DNA from: Pseudomonas fluorescens | Lineage (GTDB): Bacteria; Pseudomonadota; Gammaproteobacteria; Pseudomonadales; Pseudomonadaceae | Reading direction: 5' to 3' | Length of the DNA: 39,436 nt | NCBI RefSeq assembly: GCF_000802965.1 | Contig: NZ_JSAK01000016.1 | Span: 1 to 39,436, forward strand | Shown: positions 36,132 through 39,436 of the stretch, piece by piece | Layout of the letters: every line of letters begins with the position of its first letter | Position numbering within the stretch: the stretch's first letter is position 1 | Notes under the pieces: model-generated | What the model saw: the letters and a program-made list of their open reading frames with translations, nothing else | What the model was told of the DNA's origin: nothing | Database searches by the model: none | Program-made: the position numbers and the translations under genes

Positions 36132-36144
36132 GTAGTAAAACTAC
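36132..36144. promoter_or_regulatory. Operator-like dyad 2, GTAGT-N3-ACTAC
   Basis: GTAGTAAAACTAC is the exact reverse complement of bases 36080-36092, with centres 52 bp apart, close to five helical turns. Two phased copies suggest cooperative binding or looping. Confidence 0.55.
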
Positions 36145-36192
36145 AGATGAGCGGCTTGTGGCCTCCGACTACGTTGTGAGAATAATCGTTAA

Positions 36193-36211
36193 GGTTGGAA
36201 TTTTTCCAACC
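36193..36211. promoter_or_regulatory. Perfect dyad GGTTGGAA/TTCCAACC
   Basis: GGTTGGAATTTTTCCAACC has 8-bp arms around 3 bases. It lies about 140 bp before glnE and can form an RNA hairpin on either strand, but no T-run follows on the plus strand. Role unknown. Confidence 0.45.
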
Positions 36212-36292
36212 GAGAAAGGTGAAAGCTTGATGCGGTCTGCCAATAAAAAAGAATTTTCAGCTATTTCTAACCTTTGTTCGACAGTCGATCAG

Positions 36293-36317
36293 GTAGTGAG
36301 TTTTGCAAAATCACTAC
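36293..36317. promoter_or_regulatory. Long palindrome upstream of glnE
   Basis: GTAGTGA (36293-36299) and TCACTAC (36311-36317) flank TTTTGCAAAA (36301-36310), itself a palindrome, giving 12-bp arms around one base. It ends 34 bp before the glnE ATG. Its outer GTAGT/ACTAC echoes the dyads at 36080 and 36132 but with a longer centre. Confidence 0.5.
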
Positions 36318-36351
36318 ATGCCGCCTTCTATACGCCGATCAAGGATAGACC

Positions 36352-39291
36352 ATGAGCCTCCCTTCGCTTGTTGAACTGCCCGCCATTCTCCTGCCGTTTG
36401 TCACCCGCGCCGAGCAGTCGTTCCGTACCGCCGTCGAGGCATTGGATGACGACCATGGACTGCCCGCATGGACGCCTGAACGCTGGGCACAATTTGCCCG
36501 CGTCACGGCGGCCAGCGACTTTGTAACCGAACAATCCGTGCGTGATCCGCTGATGCTGCTGGAACTGGTGCAGTCCGGCGAACTGGACCGCAGCTTCGCG
36601 CCCGGCGAGTTGTGCGCGCAGATTGCGGCAGCCTCGAATGTGGCTGAAACCGATGATCAACTCGGGCGAGCGTTGCGCCGCCAACGCGCTCGCCACCAAG
36701 TGCGGATCATCTGGCGCGACCTGACCCGCCAGGCCGATCTTGTTCAAACCTGCCGCGACCTTTCGGACATGGCCGATGCCAGTATCGATCAGGCCTATCA
36801 ATGGTTGTACGCGCGGCACTGTCAGCAGTTCGGCGTGCCGACCGGCCGCCGCAGCGGCGAGCCGCAGCAGATGGTTGTGCTTGGCATGGGCAAGCTCGGT
36901 GCCGTTGAGCTGAATCTGTCGTCGGACATCGACCTGATTTTCGCCTACCCCGAGGGTGGCGAAACCGTTGGTGTGAAACGCTCGCTGGATAACCAGGAGT
37001 TCTTCATTCGTCTCGGTCAGCGTTTGATCAAGGCGCTGGACCCGATGACCGTCGACGGTTTTGTGTTCCGCGTCGACATGCGCCTGCGGCCCTATGGATC
37101 GTCGGGCGCGTTGGTCTTGAGCTTCAACGCGCTGGAGCAGTATTACCAGGATCAGGGTCGCGACTGGGAACGCTACGCGATGATCAAGTCGCGGGTGGTG
37201 GCCGGCGATCAAGTCGCTGGCGCGCAATTGCAAGAGATGCTGCGTCCGTTCGTTTACCGGCGTTACCTGGATTTTTCTGCCATCGAAGCGCTGCGTACCA
37301 TGAAGCAGCTGATTCAGCAGGAAGTGCGGCGTAAGGGAATGGCCGACAACATCAAGCTCGGCTCCGGCGGCATCCGCGAAGTGGAGTTTATTGCCCAGGC
37401 GTTCCAGCTGATTCACGGCGGTCGCGACCTCAGCCTGCAACAACGTCCGCTATTGAAAGTGCTGAGCACGCTGGAAGGTCAGGGTTACCTGCCGCCAGCG
37501 GTGATCAGCGAACTGCGTGAAGGTTACGAATTCCTGCGCTACACCGAACATGCGATCCAGGCGATTGCCGACCGCCAGACCCAGATGCTGCCGGATGGCG
37601 CACAGGATCAGGCGCGCATTGCCTTTATGCTGGGCTTCGACGATTGGGCTGCTTTCCATGAGCGGCTGATGTACTGGCGTGGCCGCGTGGCCTGGCACTT
37701 CGCTCAGGTGATCGCCGATCCAGACGAGGAGCAAGGTGCCGAAAGCGAAGTGGTGGTCGGCGGTGAATGGCTGCCGTTGTGGGAAGAGGCTCAGGATGAA
37801 GAGGCGGCTTGCCGGCAGTTGCAGGAAGGCGGTTTCAGCGATGCCACCAAGGCCCTGAAAGCCTTGGCCGGTCTGCGCGGCAGTCCGCAATTGCGCGCCA
37901 TGCAACGTCTGGGGCGTGAACGTCTTGATGCCTTTATTCCGCGCTTGCTGGCTCAGGCTGTGGAGCACGCCAATCCGGATCTGGTGCTGGAACGGGTGCT
38001 GCCGCTGGTTGAGGCCGTGGCGCGCCGTTCTGCGTATCTGGTGTTGCTGACCGAAAACCCCGGCGCGCTGCGGCGCTTGCTGACGTTGTGCGCGGCGAGT
38101 CCGTGGATCGCCGAGCAAATCACCCGTTTCCCGTTGCTGCTCGACGAACTGCTGAATGAAGGTCGACTGTTCAAACCGCCCCTGGCGCCGGAACTGGCCG
38201 CCGAATTGCGCGAGCGCCTGACGCGAATTCCCGAGGACGATCTCGAACAGCAAATGGAAGCCCTGCGCCATTTCAAACTGGCGCACCGTTTGCGCGTCGC
38301 GGCCTCGGAAATTGCCGGCAGCCTGCCGCTGATGAAAGTCAGCGATTACCTGACCTGGCTTGCCGAAGCGATTCTGGAGCAAGTGCTGGCCCTGGCCTGG
38401 CGCCAGACCGTGGCCAAGTACGGCACGCCGCTGCGCACTGACGGCACGCTGTGCGATCCCGGCTTCATCATTGTCGGTTACGGGAAAGTCGGCGGTCTGG
38501 AACTCGGGCATGGTTCGGACCTGGATCTGGTGTTCATCCACGACGGCGATCCGCAGGCGGAAACCGACGGGCCGAAACCTATCGATGGTGCGCAATTTTT
38601 CACCCGACTCGGGCAGCGGATCATTCACTTGCTCACGGCGCAGACCAACTCCGGTCAGCTCTATGAAGTGGACATGCGTCTGCGACCGTCCGGTGCATCG
38701 GGGTTGCTGGTGAGTTCGCTAGGGGCATTTGCCCGCTATCAAGAGAACGAAGCCTGGACCTGGGAACATCAGGCATTGGTACGGGCTCGGGTGCTGGTGG
38801 GCAGCGAGGATGTCGGTCAGGCGTTCGAGCAGGTTCGCGCTTCTATCCTGGGCAAGGCACGTGATTTGCCGACCCTGCGCCAGGAGGTCAGCGAGATGCG
38901 CGCCAAGATGCGCGATAACCTCGGCAGCAAGAGCACGGCGGCCGGCACTGGGGCGAATGCCTTCGAGGCCACGGCGCCATTCGATCTCAAGCAGGACGCC
39001 GGTGGTATCGTCGATATTGAATTTATGGTGCAATACGCGGCCCTGGCGTGGTCGCAAACGCACCCGCCACTGCTGCGCTGGACGGACAATATCCGCATTC
39101 TGGAAGAGCTGGAGAGGGCAGGGTTGATGCCCGTCGAGGACGCCAGCCTGTTGCGTGAAGCCTATAAAGCTTACCGCTCCGCCGCCCACCGGCAGGCCTT
39201 GCAGAAAGATGCGGGGGTAATCACGGGCGACCAGTTCGCGGACGAACGGCGACAGGTCATGCGGATCTGGCGTGAGCTGGGGCTAAGCTGA
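36352..39291 (+). CDS. glnE: Bifunctional glutamine synthetase adenylyltransferase/deadenylase
   Basis: This 979-residue enzyme adds AMP to or removes it from glutamine synthetase according to nitrogen status, under PII control. Two nucleotidyltransferase domains are present. The N-terminal adenylyl-removing site has GMGKLGAVELN followed by SSDIDLIF. The C-terminal adenylylating site has GYGKVGGLELGHGSDLDLVF. Regulatory helical domains lie between and after. ATG at 36352 follows AAGGA. It is divergent from aceE, with a palindrome close to its start. The reading frame is intact and of normal length. A REP pair begins 25 bp after the stop. Confidence 0.96.
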   Translation: MSLPSLVELPAILLPFVTRAEQSFRTAVEALDDDHGLPAWTPERWAQFARVTAASDFVTEQSVRDPLMLLELVQSGELDRSFAPGELCAQIAAASNVAETDDQLGRALRRQRARHQVRIIWRDLTRQADLVQTCRDLSDMADASIDQAYQWLYARHCQQFGVPTGRRSGEPQQMVVLGMGKLGAVELNLSSDIDLIFAYPEGGETVGVKRSLDNQEFFIRLGQRLIKALDPMTVDGFVFRVDMRLRPYGSSGALVLSFNALEQYYQDQGRDWERYAMIKSRVVAGDQVAGAQLQEMLRPFVYRRYLDFSAIEALRTMKQLIQQEVRRKGMADNIKLGSGGIREVEFIAQAFQLIHGGRDLSLQQRPLLKVLSTLEGQGYLPPAVISELREGYEFLRYTEHAIQAIADRQTQMLPDGAQDQARIAFMLGFDDWAAFHERLMYWRGRVAWHFAQVIADPDEEQGAESEVVVGGEWLPLWEEAQDEEAACRQLQEGGFSDATKALKALAGLRGSPQLRAMQRLGRERLDAFIPRLLAQAVEHANPDLVLERVLPLVEAVARRSAYLVLLTENPGALRRLLTLCAASPWIAEQITRFPLLLDELLNEGRLFKPPLAPELAAELRERLTRIPEDDLEQQMEALRHFKLAHRLRVAASEIAGSLPLMKVSDYLTWLAEAILEQVLALAWRQTVAKYGTPLRTDGTLCDPGFIIVGYGKVGGLELGHGSDLDLVFIHDGDPQAETDGPKPIDGAQFFTRLGQRIIHLLTAQTNSGQLYEVDMRLRPSGASGLLVSSLGAFARYQENEAWTWEHQALVRARVLVGSEDVGQAFEQVRASILGKARDLPTLRQEVSEMRAKMRDNLGSKSTAAGTGANAFEATAPFDLKQDAGGIVDIEFMVQYAALAWSQTHPPLLRWTDNIRILEELERAGLMPVEDASLLREAYKAYRSAAHRQALQKDAGVITGDQFADERRQVMRIWRELGLS

Positions 39292-39315
39292 GCTGACTTG
39301 AAGCGTGGCGGGCTG

Positions 39316-39436
39316 TTGTGGCGAGGGAGCTTGCTCCCGCTGGAGTGCGAAGCGCTCCCAAATCAGCTTTTGCGGTTTGTCAGATGAGAATACGGTGGCG
39401 GGTTTTGGGTCTGCTTCGCAGTCCAGCGGGAGCAAG
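39316..39436. repeat. REP pair, family A, cut by window end
   Basis: TTGTGGCGAGGGAGCTTGCT (from 39316, continuing CCCGCTGGAGTGCGAAGCGC) is mirrored by CAGCGGGAGCAAG at 39424-39436, where the window stops. Its left 49 bases match the element at 12812 almost exactly. Confidence 0.82.

Larger units (their letters stand above)
35969..36351. promoter_or_regulatory. aceE-glnE divergent control region
   Basis: This 383-bp gap has no gene. It is AT-rich in the middle (36100-36260) and carries a pair of matching operator-like dyads at 36079 and 36132, a hairpin-forming dyad at 36193 and a long palindrome at 36293. No clear -35/-10 pair could be fixed for either gene. Confidence 0.6.

Noticed and set aside
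36193..36211. Terminator between aceE and glnE
   Set aside because: The dyad lacks a following T-run on the plus strand and sits between divergent genes where no transcript should end.

Overview
The window reads as a chromosomal segment of a Pseudomonas of the P. fluorescens group. The evidence is high-GC coding with very GC-rich third positions, many paired REP-type palindromes in the intergenic gaps, a three-lipoyl AceF, a DipA-type phosphodiesterase, and a gene order that matches (from memory) the P. aeruginosa PA5023 to PA5014 block: selO, mscK, nhaP2, acyl-CoA dehydrogenase, rlmJ, msrA, dipA, aceF, aceE, glnE. No rRNA, tRNA, CRISPR array, prophage or insertion sequence was seen.

Layout. 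1-1418: a REP pair cut by the window edge, trxC on the minus strand, and a divergent HigB-HigA toxin-antitoxin pair with its own operator-like dyads. 1426-8065: a minus-strand operon nhaP2-mscK-selO (K+/H+ antiport, K+-linked mechanosensitive channel, protein AMPylase) behind a sigma70-like promoter; nhaP2 and selO both start at TTG. 8193-12946: an accessory block bounded by REP pairs, with a 4HB-type chemoreceptor (FliA-like promoter), a small coiled-coil protein plus a ZapA-like protein, and a dCACHE-type chemoreceptor. 12961-14763: acyl-CoA dehydrogenase. 15019-20978: divergent putA and putP, whose 524-bp shared control region holds five copies of the GTTGCA-type PutA operator. 21331-24055: type VI secretion vgrG overlapping a DUF4123 chaperone gene, with no effector gene behind them. 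24137-24700: a leader with a well-placed Shine-Dalgarno and uORF, two mutually exclusive sets of nested stems, and a small Pseudomonas-type protein. 24971-29347: rlmJ, msrA, dipA. 29601-31007: a PhoD-like metallophosphatase of lower GC. 31251-35968: aceEF operon with a terminator. 35969-36351: a control region rich in dyads. 36352-39291: glnE. 39316-39436: a REP pair cut by the window end.

How the genes work together. Much is core physiology: pyruvate entry to the TCA cycle (aceEF), nitrogen control (glnE), proline use (putA/putP), acyl-CoA oxidation, potassium and osmotic balance (nhaP2/mscK), redox repair (trxC, msrA, selO) and c-di-GMP and chemotaxis signalling (dipA, two MCPs). Accessory insertions (MCP/zapA block, put/vgrG block, phoD-like gene, higBA) interrupt the conserved core order and mostly sit next to REP pairs.

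The most novel signal is the leader at 24137-24376. One central strand (24280-24303) can pair either with an upstream strand (9-bp and 8-bp stems) or with a downstream strand (7-bp and 8-bp stems), and the downstream pairing buries the Shine-Dalgarno of the small protein gene. A 64-codon uORF with a strong ribosome binding site runs through the switch. This looks like a translation-controlled RNA switch that I cannot assign to a named class.
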